DNA of 35,972 nt from assembly GCF_003172895.1 (NCBI RefSeq), contig NZ_QGKL01000018.1:1-35972 (forward strand). The letters run 5' to 3'. Each line of letters opens with the position of its first letter. The first letter of the stretch is position 1. The stretch is from Leucothrix arctica. Lineage in GTDB: Bacteria; Pseudomonadota; Gammaproteobacteria; Thiotrichales; Thiotrichaceae. Shown piece after piece: positions 35,792 to 35,972 of this stretch. The translations under genes and the position numbers were made by a program. A model generated the notes under the pieces. It saw nothing but the letters and a program-made list of their open reading frames with translations, did no database searches and was not told the origin of the DNA.

Positions 35792-35972
35792 ATGTTCATC
35801 GTAACGCTCGAACCACTCCTAAGACTCGTGAAGAAATTCATGCCAGTAAAGGCCATATGACCATTGATGTGGCAGCAAAGCACTTTAATGTAAGTCGTGG
35901 CACGATTATAAAGTGGCGTAAGCGTAAGAACTTCAATGATAAATCTCACCGACCTAACCGGTTGAACACCGC
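35788..35972 (+). CDS. IS481-family transposase, N-terminal part (cut by window end)
   Basis: Starts MNVHRNARTTPKTREEIHAS and continues MTIDVAAKHFNVSRGTIIKW then RKRKNFNDKSHRP. It is the N-terminal helix-turn-helix of the IS481 transposases, matching in type and orientation the C-terminal piece at the start of the window. The frame is open to the last base. Whether the element is intact cannot be seen. Confidence 0.8.
   Translation, partial: MNVHRNARTTPKTREEIHASKGHMTIDVAAKHFNVSRGTIIKWRKRKNFNDKSHRPNRLNT

Overview
The window looks like a piece of a marine gammaproteobacterial chromosome, probably of the Oceanospirillales/Marinomonas type. The basis is a complete DddD-type DMSP catabolic cluster, a urea/amide ABC transporter with formamidase, a moderately AT-rich composition and many insertion-sequence (IS) remnants. 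The genus is inference. No tRNA, rRNA or CRISPR array was seen. Both ends lie inside IS481-family transposases in the same orientation: a C-terminal piece at base 1 and an N-terminal piece at the far end. The window may therefore be a contig broken at a repeat, or a segment bounded by IS copies.

Region 1-6.4 kb is accessory DNA. Two minus-strand genes, a nucleoside phosphorylase-like protein and a GNAT acetyltransferase, are separated and bordered by attC-like inverted repeats. They look like integron gene cassettes with no integrase in view. Next come a DUF808 membrane protein, a second GNAT, a small membrane protein, a GFA zinc protein, a VOC-fold protein and a WYL-domain regulator. Matching TGACA-N5-TGTCA-type sites lie before the VOC gene and before the regulator.

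Region 6.4-17.6 kb is an amide-nitrogen island. A minus-strand operon, transcribed in the order urtA-urtB-urtC-urtD-urtE-fmdA-fmdB, encodes a branched-chain/urea-type ABC importer, formamidase and its zinc-ribbon companion, and ends at a hairpin terminator. Divergent from it are a hybrid histidine kinase whose N-terminus is an NCS1-type permease followed by a Cys-rich module, and a translationally coupled LuxR-type response regulator. The likely logic is extracellular amide or urea sensing, then operon induction, uptake and hydrolysis to formate and ammonia.

Region 17.6-23.1 kb holds a stand-alone adenylation-carrier-reductase enzyme, a DUF4153/DUF4173-like membrane protein, and a small membrane protein gene interrupted by an IS30 remnant.

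Region 23.1-31.8 kb is the DMSP cluster. On the minus strand the order of transcription is dddC-dddA-dddD-dddT, ending at a strong terminator, with dddR divergent. DddT imports DMSP. DddD makes the CoA thioester and releases dimethyl sulfide. DddA and DddC take the C3 product through malonate semialdehyde to acetyl-CoA.

Region 31.8-36 kb is gene wreckage around one intact ChaN-like lipoprotein. It contains an IS256 remnant that also supplies the end of dddR, a multiply damaged NAD-dependent epimerase, an internally deleted IS3 remnant, a decayed AbiE-type toxin-antitoxin pair that keeps an operator-like inverted repeat, and inverted and direct IS481 pieces.
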